A stretch of 48,246 nucleotides of DNA, taken from positions 1-48,246 of the forward strand of contig CATLFX010000016.1 in NCBI GenBank assembly GCA_949935795.1, in the 5' to 3' direction. The notes beneath the pieces were generated by a model that saw only the letters and a list, made by a program, of their open reading frames with translations, searched no databases and was not told the DNA's origin. The DNA comes from an uncultured Oscillospiraceae bacterium (GTDB lineage: Bacteria; Bacillota; Clostridia; Oscillospirales; Oscillospiraceae). Below are positions 41,508 through 48,246 of the stretch, in pieces. The stretch's first letter is position 1; the number at the start of each line of letters is the position of its first letter. The translations under genes and the position numbers were made by a program.

Positions 41508-42005
41508 ATGACGATAGACCAGTATATCCAGCGCTACGGGCGGCGGCTCTACGGGCTGTGCCGCGCCCTGTGCCCCCACCCCTTCGACGCGGACGACCTG
41601 TACCAGGAGACCTGGCTCCGGGTCCTCAGGCATATGGACTGCTACGACCCCGGCCGGGAGTTCGAGCCCTGGCTGGCCAAAATCTGTGTGAACACCCACC
41701 GCAGCGCCCTGCGGCGGCTGGCCCGCTCTCCCCTGCTGGACTTTGCCAGCGGCGAGGACAAGGACCGGCTGCTGGACTCCATCCCCGCCCAGGAGGAAAC
41801 GGACTACCTCCCTCTGTACGAGGCGGTGGGGAAGCTGCCGGACAAGCTGCGGCAGGCGGTGGCGCTGTTCTATTTCCAGGGGATGGACCTGGCCGCCGCC
41901 GCTGAAATTCTGAACATCCCCGTAGGCACCATGAAATCCCGGCTGAACAAGGCCCGGAAACTGTTGAAGGAGGCGCTGGCCGATGAGACAGACCTGCGAT
42001 TTTGA
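41508..42005 (+). CDS. ECF-type RNA polymerase sigma factor
   Basis: This 165-residue protein has sigma region 2 (YGLCRALCPHPFDADDLYQETWLRVLRHM) and region 4 (YEAVGKLPDKLRQAVALFYFQGMDLAAAAEILNIPVGTMKSRLNKARKLL). There is no region 1 or 3, as in group 4 sigma factors. It should direct RNA polymerase to a small regulon, including the GAACCTTT-type promoter just upstream of its own gene. GGGAGG precedes the ATG. The next gene, for a short membrane protein, overlaps by 23 nt and is the likely anti-sigma factor. Confidence 0.93.
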   Translation: MTIDQYIQRYGRRLYGLCRALCPHPFDADDLYQETWLRVLRHMDCYDPGREFEPWLAKICVNTHRSALRRLARSPLLDFASGEDKDRLLDSIPAQEETDYLPLYEAVGKLPDKLRQAVALFYFQGMDLAAAAEILNIPVGTMKSRLNKARKLLKEALADETDLRF

Positions 42006-42270
42006 GCGGTTCACCCCGCCCGCCCTGACGGAACGGGACCTCCGGCGGGAGCTGGAAAAGCGGCAGCGGCGCCGGCGCACCGTCCTGCTGGCGGCGGCGG
42101 GGGCGCTGCTGGAGCTGGCCCTGGTCCTGCTGGGGCTGCTGTATCTGAATATCTCCCCGGCATTGGGCGCGGGCTGTATCTGCTTCGCCCTGGTCTCTAT
42201 CGGAGGAAGCGGGGCCATCACCATTGTGTTCACCCAGAAAGGAGGCGCAAGCCGTGTCTGTCGCAGTTAA
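41983..42270 (+). CDS. Small two-helix membrane protein, candidate anti-sigma factor
   Basis: This 95-residue protein has a cytoplasmic N-terminus of about 30 charged residues (ERDLRRELEKRQRRRR) and then two hydrophobic helices (about residues 33-52 and 58-82). No zinc-binding anti-sigma motif is present. Size, membrane topology and the 23-nt overlap with the ECF sigma gene suggest an anti-sigma role; no family was recognised. It overlaps the following zinc-ribbon gene by 17 nt, so the three form one translational unit. Confidence 0.65.
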   Translation: MRQTCDFERFTPPALTERDLRRELEKRQRRRRTVLLAAAGALLELALVLLGLLYLNISPALGAGCICFALVSIGGSGAITIVFTQKGGASRVCRS

Positions 42271-43558
42271 TATGGCATTTTTGTGTTTCGCCGCGCTGAC
42301 CGCCCTCACCATCCTGATCCTCATCGGGGTGTACGTCTGCCGGGACGCCAAACGCAGGGGAATGAACGCGGTGCTGTGGACCCTTATCGCCGTCCTCTCC
42401 CCCGCCCTCATCGGATTCATCATCTACCTGCTGATACGAAACAGCTATTCCGACCTGGAGTGCCCCCGGTGCGCCGCCCCTGTGGAGGAAGACTACGTTG
42501 TCTGCCCCCGGTGCGGGGCCAGGCTGCGGCCCGCCTGCCCCGGCTGTTCCGCCCCGGTGGAGGAGGATTGGAAGGTGTGCCCCCGGTGCGCCGCCCCCCT
42601 GGACGGAGTGCTGGAGGGGGTGACTCCTCCCCGGCGGCGGCAGGATAAGGGCCTGAAAAAAATCCTGATCGCCGTGATCGCCGCGCCGGTCCTGCTCATC
42701 ATCCTCACCGTCCTGGGCCTGGTGATGTTCCAGACCACCGGCGGCACAGGCACTGCCTCCCTGCTGGAGGTCACCTTTGACGAGTACGACCAGCAGCAGC
42801 CCTCGGAGACGGTGAAAAACGCCGTCCACAGCTGGCTGGACGCGCTGGAGGTCCGGGAGGACCGGGCCTACGCCCTGCGGTACGACTACTACGACGAGCT
42901 GGCCGCTGTGAACAAACACTATTTCCTCATCTATGTCCCCGCCGGGGGCGGCCAGAGCCATCTCAGCGTTGGACTGGGTTCCGGCCTGTTCGGGTCCACC
43001 CTGAATCTGGACCTGGAACGCACTGGGGACAGCGGCTCCCTGCTGTGCGCGGAGGTCCGGGACAAGGAAAAACCCCCCAGGCTGGAAATCACCCTGGACG
43101 GCAAACGCATTCCCTGCCAGGTGTCGGTACGGGACTACAACCCCACCACCTTCTTCATCATCCCCGACTACTCCCAGCCGGAAACAGCGGGTACTCAGCC
43201 ACTCCCCGACGTTTTTTCAATCTTAAAGGTGGAGAACGAACAGTGGGACGCCGCGGTGAGCAAACAAGCGTGGGTGGAAGACCCGGACCTGCTGCGCAAG
43301 CTCATGGCGGCCATCGACGGCGGAGAGCGCCTTCCCACCAGCCATCCCATCTACGAGGGAATGGACGAGGCCTTTGCAAACAGTTTTTCCATTCTTGTCT
43401 GGTATCAGTTTTCCCCGGAGGAGTCGATCCCGTTCGCCCACTTCAGGGTGTGCAGGCAGGACGGGGTGTGCTACCTGTTTGACGACCGAATCCGCGTTGG
43501 CGGCAGCATCCGGCGGCTGGACGGGGAGTTCTACGACCTGCTGGAAAGCCTGTTCTGA
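42254..43558 (+). CDS. Membrane protein with double zinc ribbon and C-terminal extracytoplasmic domain
   Basis: This protein of about 434 residues has two membrane helices near the N-terminus. Then comes a cytoplasmic double zinc ribbon with four CxxC-type knuckles (ECPRC, VCPRC, ACPGC, VCPRC at about residues 65-115). A third helix lies at about 137-160, and an extracytoplasmic domain of about 270 residues follows. GTG 42254 lies 8 nt after AGGAGG; the upstream GTG at 42224 has no ribosome site. It overlaps the small membrane gene. Context suggests a sensor or effector of the ECF sigma response. No enzymatic motif was seen. Confidence 0.75.
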   Translation: MSVAVNMAFLCFAALTALTILILIGVYVCRDAKRRGMNAVLWTLIAVLSPALIGFIIYLLIRNSYSDLECPRCAAPVEEDYVVCPRCGARLRPACPGCSAPVEEDWKVCPRCAAPLDGVLEGVTPPRRRQDKGLKKILIAVIAAPVLLIILTVLGLVMFQTTGGTGTASLLEVTFDEYDQQQPSETVKNAVHSWLDALEVREDRAYALRYDYYDELAAVNKHYFLIYVPAGGGQSHLSVGLGSGLFGSTLNLDLERTGDSGSLLCAEVRDKEKPPRLEITLDGKRIPCQVSVRDYNPTTFFIIPDYSQPETAGTQPLPDVFSILKVENEQWDAAVSKQAWVEDPDLLRKLMAAIDGGERLPTSHPIYEGMDEAFANSFSILVWYQFSPEESIPFAHFRVCRQDGVCYLFDDRIRVGGSIRRLDGEFYDLLESLF

Positions 43559-43650
43559 CCCCCTTCCCATCCCCGCCGAAATGTGGTATACTGCCTTTCG
43601 ACTCTTTTCCCCTCTTGATTTTCCAAACGAGAAAGGCTGTGACCAATCCG

Positions 43651-44949
43651 ATGGACACGTTTTACGACCTGAGCCTGTACCTGCTGGTCTACTCCTTCCT
43701 GGGGTGGGCGGCGGAGGCCGCCTGGTACGCCGTCACCCGGCGGAAATTCTGCAACCGGGGCGTGGTGGCCCTGCCCCTGGTGCTGGCCTACGGCTTCACC
43801 TTCGTCCTGCTCATCCTGCTCCTGCCCACCCTGGCGGGGCACCATATCCTGTCCTTCCTGGCCACCATGGTGGTGTCCGCCGTGGTGGAGCGCATCGGCG
43901 ACCACTTTTTCCAGCGGGTGGGCCCCAAGATCCAGTGGACCCAGGAGCGCAGCCGCCTGCTGTCCGGCACCGGAAAGGGTCTGCTGTCCTCCGCCCTGGC
44001 GGCTGGTGTGTACTACCTGACCTATCTCATCGTCCACCCGGTGCTGATGGCGGCGCTGATGCTGACCCCCGGCCTGCTCCGGCACGCCGTGGTGATCGTG
44101 TCCTTCGTCCTCATCGGGCTGGACTTCGCCGCCGTGTTTTACGCCGTGCGCACCGGAAACGCCGCCCCCTATGAGGAGCTCCAGGCGGGCAGCGGCCAGA
44201 AAAAGCTGGCCGGGTACATTTACACCGCCGTGTGGAAGCGTCTGCAAAAGGCCTATCCGGGCCTGGAGCAGGGCCCCGGCCGGGAAGAGGGGACCTACAC
44301 CTTCGCCAAGGGGCTGTGCTGGGACAAGCTGGTGTGGGTGTTCCTCATCTCCGCCCTGCTGGGGGACATCATCGAGACCTTCTGGTGCGGCCTGGTGGAC
44401 GGCCAGTGGATGAACCGCTCCAGCGTGCTCTATGGCCCCTTCAGCTTTGTGTGGGGGCTGGGGGCGGTGGTGCTCACCGTGGCCCTCCAGGGGCTGGCGG
44501 AGAAAAACGACCGCTACATCTTCGCCGCCGGGTTTGTGGTGGGGGGCGCCTATGAATACCTGTGCAGCGTGTTCACCGAGCTGGTGTTCGGCACCGTGTT
44601 CTGGGACTACAGCGACATGCCGCTGAACATCGGCGGGCGGACCAACGTGCTGTTCTGCTTCTTCTGGGGCGTGCTGGCGGTGGTGTGGATCAAGATCATC
44701 TATCCCCCCATGTCCAAGGGCATCGAGTCCCTGCCCGCCTTGTGGGGCAAGATCGCCACCTGGATCGTGGTGTTTTTCATGGCCTGCAACGGGCTGCTCA
44801 CCGGCGGGGCCATGCTGCGCTACGGCGCCCGGCCCGCCCAGCCGGAGCCCGCCAACACCTTCGAGGAATTCATCGACCGGCAGTATCCCGACCAGCGCAT
44901 GGAGGAGCGCTGGCCCAACATGATCGTGACGGAACAGGCCGGCTCCTGA
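43651..44949 (+). CDS. CmpB-like putative ABC transporter permease, duplicated
   Basis: This 432-residue polytopic protein has two related halves. Both begin with a helix ending in a G-W/D-x-x-E motif (LVYSFLGWAAEAAWYAVTRR near residue 12; VFLISALLGDIIETFWCGLV near residue 235). Both continue with R-G-V or R-S-S before GP/LP and FVWG/AYGF. This is the pattern of the CmpB (PF06541-type) membrane family, whose transport role is only putative. No ATPase gene is adjacent. ATG 43651 was chosen because it follows GAAAGG in a leader almost identical to that of the sulfite reductase gene. An extended -10 TGGTATACT lies at 43584-43592. Confidence 0.75.
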   Translation: MDTFYDLSLYLLVYSFLGWAAEAAWYAVTRRKFCNRGVVALPLVLAYGFTFVLLILLLPTLAGHHILSFLATMVVSAVVERIGDHFFQRVGPKIQWTQERSRLLSGTGKGLLSSALAAGVYYLTYLIVHPVLMAALMLTPGLLRHAVVIVSFVLIGLDFAAVFYAVRTGNAAPYEELQAGSGQKKLAGYIYTAVWKRLQKAYPGLEQGPGREEGTYTFAKGLCWDKLVWVFLISALLGDIIETFWCGLVDGQWMNRSSVLYGPFSFVWGLGAVVLTVALQGLAEKNDRYIFAAGFVVGGAYEYLCSVFTELVFGTVFWDYSDMPLNIGGRTNVLFCFFWGVLAVVWIKIIYPPMSKGIESLPALWGKIATWIVVFFMACNGLLTGGAMLRYGARPAQPEPANTFEEFIDRQYPDQRMEERWPNMIVTEQAGS

Positions 44950-44963
44950 GCCTCGCACCCGCG

Positions 44964-44995
44964 AAAAAACCGCCCCGTCGAGGGGGCGGTTTTTT
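44964..44995. terminator. Bidirectional terminator after the CmpB-like gene
   Basis: ACCGCCCC (44969-44976) pairs with GGGGCGGT (44983-44990), flanked by A6 and T6. Confidence 0.9.
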
Positions 44996-45010
44996 CGTCA
45001 AAAATCAGAT

Positions 45011-45039
45011 GGACAACCCTGGGGAGCGGGTGTATAATA
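45011..45039 (+). promoter_or_regulatory. Promoter of the ATP synthase operon
   Basis: TGGACA (45011-45016) and a consensus TATAAT (45034-45039) are 17 bp apart, about 57 nt before atpB. No atpI gene precedes atpB. Confidence 0.85.
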
Positions 45040-45095
45040 GGGGCGCCGCCGCCTTCCAGCGGCAGTCAGAAAAGCTCGAAAGAAGGAATGCTTGG

Positions 45096-45929
45096 ATGAA
45101 GCAACACAAAAAGGGGCTGGCGGTCTGTCTGGCGGCCGCGGTCCTGCTGCTCATCGCCGCGCTGATGGCCGGGTCCCCCGGGCCGTCGGAGAGCGTGCAG
45201 GAGGCCATGCGGGACGCGGTGCTCCACGGCACGGGGCAGATCAGCCTGTTCGGCCTGATGACGGTGAACCCGGGGATGATCTCCGCCCTGCTGGTGACGG
45301 CGTTTCTGCTGCTGTGTGCCGCGCTGATCCGGGTTTTCGCCATCCCCCGGTTCCAATACCAGCCCGGAAAGCTCCAGTTGGTGCTGGAGGAGCTGGTGGG
45401 CCTGTTCGACGGCATGGCCAAGGGCAACAGCCCCCACCGAAACCGCTTTCTCGGGGCCTACCTCTTCGCCGCCGGGTCCTACATCTTTGTGGGCACCCTG
45501 TCTGAGCTGCTGGGCCTCCAGGCCGTGACCATCCACGGCCACCCCATCACCCTGCCCGCCCCGCTGTCCGACGTGAACGCCGCCATCGCTATGGGCACGC
45601 TGTCCTATCTGGTGATCCTGTCCGGCGGCGTGGCCTCCAACGGCCTGGGCGGCGTAGGCAAAACCCTCAAGGAGTTCTCCCTGCCCATATCCATGAGCTT
45701 CCGTCTGTTCGGCGCCCTGCTCAGCGGGCTGCTGGTGACGGAGCTGGTGTATTACTACGTGGCGCTGAGCTTTGTCCTCCCCGTGGTGGTGGGGGTGCTG
45801 TTCACCCTGCTCCATGCCCTGATCCAGACCTACGTGCTCACCATGCTCACCGCGCTGTACTACGGTGAGGTGTCCGAGCCTTCCCCCAAGAAGGAGAAAA
45901 AGAAAAAACTCCAGGCGAAGAATGCCTGA
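45096..45929 (+). CDS. atpB: ATP synthase F0 subunit a
   Basis: This 277-residue polytopic protein carries the essential arginine of subunit a in SMSFRLFGALLSG, on the helix facing the c-ring, and ALIQTYVLTMLTALYYGE in the last helix. It forms the two half channels for the coupling ion. The family sequence after the arginine is usually RLFGN; here it is RLFGA. The C-terminus is lysine-rich. ATG 45096 lies 9 nt after AAGGA; another ATG at 45088 is out of frame. The gene order is a, c, b, then alpha, with no separate delta gene. Confidence 0.93.
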   Translation: MKQHKKGLAVCLAAAVLLLIAALMAGSPGPSESVQEAMRDAVLHGTGQISLFGLMTVNPGMISALLVTAFLLLCAALIRVFAIPRFQYQPGKLQLVLEELVGLFDGMAKGNSPHRNRFLGAYLFAAGSYIFVGTLSELLGLQAVTIHGHPITLPAPLSDVNAAIAMGTLSYLVILSGGVASNGLGGVGKTLKEFSLPISMSFRLFGALLSGLLVTELVYYYVALSFVLPVVVGVLFTLLHALIQTYVLTMLTALYYGEVSEPSPKKEKKKKLQAKNA

Positions 45930-45962
45930 TCTCACAAAACATAAAAATGGAGGTCGCTACCT

Positions 45963-46325
45963 ATGAATAAGCTGCTGAAAAAGATGTTTGTCCTTGCCGG
46001 GGTGTTTATGCTGGTTCTGTCCCTGGCCGCCCCCGCCTTTGCCGCCGACGCCCCCAGCCAGGGCGAGCCCGCCGCCCAGACCGAGACCAGCGAGGGCTCC
46101 ACCATCGGCCTGAAGGCCATTGCCGCGGGCATCGCCGTGGGCATCGCCGCCGCCGGCGGCGCGGTGGGCATGGGCCTGGCCACCGCCAAGTCCACCGAGA
46201 GCCTGGCCCGCCAGCCCGAGGCGGAGGGAAAGATCCGCACCACCCTGATGCTGGGCCTGGTGTTCATTGAGACGGCCATCATCTACGCCCTGCTGGTGGT
46301 CATCCTCATCATCTTTGTGCTGTAA
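45963..46325 (+). CDS. atpE: ATP synthase F0 subunit c with N-terminal signal sequence
   Basis: This 120-residue protein is longer than the usual c subunit of 75-90 residues. The first 27 residues form a signal-peptide-like segment ending AFA, followed by about 20 polar residues. The two-helix hairpin then starts near residue 48. The polar loop is ARQPEA. The ion-binding carboxylate is E103 in VFIETAIIYALL, with T104 and Y108 as in sodium-binding c subunits. However, the residue aligned with the sodium-ligand glutamine of Ilyobacter is M70. Ion specificity is therefore uncertain. GGAGG precedes the ATG. Confidence 0.92.
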   Translation: MNKLLKKMFVLAGVFMLVLSLAAPAFAADAPSQGEPAAQTETSEGSTIGLKAIAAGIAVGIAAAGGAVGMGLATAKSTESLARQPEAEGKIRTTLMLGLVFIETAIIYALLVVILIIFVL

Positions 46326-46343
46326 GGCTGGGAGGGCTCTGTT

Positions 46344-46835
46344 ATGCCTCTGAATATCAATTTGCAGCAGATTCTGCTGCATTGGATGAACCTGGCCATC
46401 CTGACGGGAGGGCTCTATTTCCTCCTGTACAAGCCGGTGAAGGACTTTATGGACAAACGGACCGCCCACTACCAGGAGCTGGAGGAGCAGGCGGCGGACA
46501 AGCTGGCCCAGGCGGAGCTGCTGGAGTCCCAGGCCAAGGCCAAGCTGGAGGCGGCGGACGACGAGATCCACGACGAGCGGATGCGGGCCCAGCAGGCCGC
46601 CTCCGACGCCGCCCAGGAGCAGCTGGCCCAGGCCGAGGAGCAGGCCCGCCGGATCATCGCCAAGGCCCAGGCCGAGGCGGAGCAGTCCAAGGAGCGGGCC
46701 CTGCGGGAGTCCCAGCGGGAGATGCGGGACCTGGCCGCCAAGGCGGCGAAAAAGCTGGCCGCCAAGCCCGGCGCCGATTTCTTCGACCAGTTCCTGGACC
46801 TGACGGAGGGAGGCAAGCCCCATGAGGGACGCTAG
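46344..46835 (+). CDS. atpF: ATP synthase F0 subunit b
   Basis: This 163-residue protein has one N-terminal membrane helix ([24 protein letters not shown]). A long alanine/glutamate/lysine-rich coiled coil follows (about residues 40-140), with [22 protein letters not shown] typical of b. It forms the peripheral stalk. The length is normal for a single b subunit, and no delta domain is attached to it, in contrast to the b-delta fusion of mycobacteria. Its stop overlaps the start of the next gene by 14 nt. Confidence 0.93.
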   Translation: MPLNINLQQILLHWMNLAILTGGLYFLLYKPVKDFMDKRTAHYQELEEQAADKLAQAELLESQAKAKLEAADDEIHDERMRAQQAASDAAQEQLAQAEEQARRIIAKAQAEAEQSKERALRESQREMRDLAAKAAKKLAAKPGADFFDQFLDLTEGGKPHEGR

Positions 46836-48246
46836 AAGCCGCCTCACCGCCCAGCTGCGCAGCGCCGACCAGCCCACCGAGGCCCAGCTGGCCCGCTTCG
46901 GCGAATTTCTCTCCCGCACCTACAAGCGGAAGGTCCCCCTCCACTGGGAGTTTGACGAGACCCTTCAGGATGGCTTCCGCCTCCAGGTGGGGTCCGACGT
47001 GTACGACTGGACCCTGGACGGCCGGGTGCGGCAGTTCCAGGACTACCTGCGCCAGCTGGAGCCGGGGGAGAACGACATCGTCCCCCTCATCCGCCAGGCG
47101 GTGGAGCACTGGGAGCCCTCCCCCGCCCCGGAGGAGATGGGCGAGGTGCTGTCCGTGGACAGCGATATCGCCACGGTCAGCGGCCTGGCCCACGCCCAGT
47201 ACGGCGAGATTCTGGTGTTTGAGAGCGGGGTCAAGGGCATGGTCCAGGACCTGCGCCCCGAGGGGCTGAGCTGCATCCTCTTCGGCGACGGCGAGGAGAT
47301 CCGGGCGGGCAGCATGGTCCGCCGCACCCTGAAAACCGCCGGCATGCCGGTGGGAGAGGGCTATCTGGGCCGGGTGGTGGACGCCCTGGGCATTCCCGTG
47401 GACGGCAAAGGGGCCATCGAGCCGGAGGGCTACCGCCCCATGGAGACCCCCGCCCCCGGCATTCTGGACCGCCAGCCGGTGAACACCCCCATGGAGACGG
47501 GCCTGCTGGCCATCGACTCCATGTTCCCCATCGGCCGGGGCCAGCGGGAGCTCATCATCGGCGACCGCCAGACCGGCAAGACCGCCATCGCCCTGGACAC
47601 CATCCTGAACCAGAAGGGCAAGGACGTGGTGTGCATCTACGTGGCCATCGGCCAGAAGACCAGCTCGGTGGCCCAGCTGGCGGAAAATCTCGCCCGCCGG
47701 GGGGCCATGGAGTACACCACCATCGTCACCGCCCCCGCCGGAGCCTCCGCCGCTTTGCAGTACATCGCCCCCTACGCCGGGTGCGCCCTGGCCGAGCACT
47801 TCATGTACCAGGGGGACGACGTGCTCATCGTGTACGACGACCTGTCCAAGCACGCCATCGCCTACCGGGCCCTGTCCCTGCTGCTGGAGCGCTCCCCCGG
47901 CCGGGAGGCCTTCCCCGGCGACGTGTTCTACCTCCACTCCCGGCTGCTGGAGCGGTCCGCCCACCTCAGCGACGAGCTGGGGGGCGGCAGCATGACCGCC
48001 CTGCCCATCGTGGAGACCCAGGCGGGGGACGTGTCCGCTTATATCCCGACAAATATCATCTCCATCACCGACGGCCAGATCTTTTTGGAGAGCGACCTGT
48101 TCTTCTCCGGCCAGCGGCCCGCCGTCAACGTGGGCCTGTCCGTGTCCCGTGTGGGCGGCGACGCCCAGACCAAGGCCAAAAAGGCCGCCGCCGGGGCCAT
48201 CCGGCTGGAGCTGGCCCAGTACCGGGAGATGGAGGTGGTCACCCAG
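46822..48246 (+). CDS. atpA: ATP synthase F1 alpha subunit with fused delta (OSCP) C-terminal domain; cut by the window end
   Basis: The frame is open from ATG 46822 to the last base (475 residues). Residues about 1-75 ([20 protein letters not shown], then [21 protein letters not shown]) match the C-terminal domain of delta/OSCP, which in E. coli reads around [20 protein letters not shown] and GDMVIDGSVRGRLERL. The alpha subunit then begins with [12 protein letters not shown] and [26 protein letters not shown]. Walker A is GDRQTGKT (about residues 247-254). [42 protein letters not shown] and the [16 protein letters not shown] end of the core are all present. The delta N-terminal helical bundle is missing. 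GGAGGG precedes the ATG, and the gene overlaps atpF by 14 nt. Confidence 0.9.
   Translation, partial: MRDARSRLTAQLRSADQPTEAQLARFGEFLSRTYKRKVPLHWEFDETLQDGFRLQVGSDVYDWTLDGRVRQFQDYLRQLEPGENDIVPLIRQAVEHWEPSPAPEEMGEVLSVDSDIATVSGLAHAQYGEILVFESGVKGMVQDLRPEGLSCILFGDGEEIRAGSMVRRTLKTAGMPVGEGYLGRVVDALGIPVDGKGAIEPEGYRPMETPAPGILDRQPVNTPMETGLLAIDSMFPIGRGQRELIIGDRQTGKTAIALDTILNQKGKDVVCIYVAIGQKTSSVAQLAENLARRGAMEYTTIVTAPAGASAALQYIAPYAGCALAEHFMYQGDDVLIVYDDLSKHAIAYRALSLLLERSPGREAFPGDVFYLHSRLLERSAHLSDELGGGSMTALPIVETQAGDVSAYIPTNIISITDGQIFLESDLFFSGQRPAVNVGLSVSRVGGDAQTKAKKAAAGAIRLELAQYREMEVVTQ

Overview
The window is a high-GC (about 60-65 % by eye) chromosomal segment of an anaerobic member of the class Clostridia. 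The best match to what I know is an Oscillospiraceae gut bacterium of the Flavonifractor/Lawsonibacter/Intestinimonas kind. This is an inference from Firmicute-type features: an alanine T-box upstream of alaS, a Rex-type operator on an iron alcohol dehydrogenase, 2-hydroxyacyl-CoA dehydratase-type iron-sulfur proteins, BlaI/BlaR1-type modules, a NifS/NifU pair, and many strong AGGAGG ribosome binding sites. No phage, IS element, CRISPR array, rRNA gene or ordinary tRNA gene was seen. The segment looks like a stable chromosomal region with small insertions and dispersed repeats.

Layout. 1-3.3 kb: the first BlaI/BlaR1-type regulator and protease pair with a membrane protein. 3.4-4.9 kb: an O-antigen-ligase-like protein. 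4.9-5.3 kb (minus): ruvX. 5.4-7.9 kb: rpmG-secE-nusG-rplK-rplA, reading from a promoter that shares its -35 box with ruvX. 8.2-9.8 kb (minus): nifS-nifU. 10.1-11.3 kb (minus): a HIT protein and an unknown protein. 11.5-15.0 kb (minus): alaS and an ASCH-domain gene behind one alanine T-box. 15.1-16.4 kb (minus): a Rex-controlled alcohol dehydrogenase. 16.5-19.5 kb: a BceAB-like ABC transporter with a structured leader. 19.6-21.5 kb: a DUF305-like protein and a GH13 glucosidase. 21.6-24.4 kb (minus): the second BlaI/BlaR1 pair. 24.5-26.4 kb: asparagine synthetase. 26.6-32.1 kb: a 2-hydroxyacyl-CoA dehydratase activase/D-component system split by a GNAT gene, followed by a DIP1984-family gene. 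32.1-32.4 kb: a tRNA-like structured RNA candidate ending in a terminator just before a second GNAT gene. 33.0-36.1 kb: the third BlaI/BlaR1 pair. 36.2-41.4 kb: a sulfite/nitrite reductase, polyphosphate kinase and phosphofructokinase. 41.5-43.6 kb: an ECF sigma cassette with a zinc-ribbon membrane protein. 43.7-44.9 kb: a CmpB-like membrane protein. 45.0-48.2 kb: the start of an F-type ATP synthase operon.

The main observations are these. (1) The ATP synthase operon has no separate delta gene. Instead, the C-terminal part of delta appears fused to the N-terminus of the alpha subunit (46822 to the window end). (2) A tRNA-like non-coding RNA candidate lies directly behind the DIP1984-family gene, with D-loop-like and T-loop-like sequences. 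(3) Three separate BlaI/BlaR1 modules with unrelated sensor domains lie within 36 kb. (4) The alanine T-box is separated from alaS by an ASCH gene and a dispersed hairpin repeat. (5) Several promoter-embedded palindromes are visible: double BlaI operators, a Rex site and a 33-bp palindrome at the sulfite reductase promoter.

All identifications come from reading the sequence and remembered family motifs. No database search was run. Start codons were chosen from the ribosome binding site and family length where these decide.
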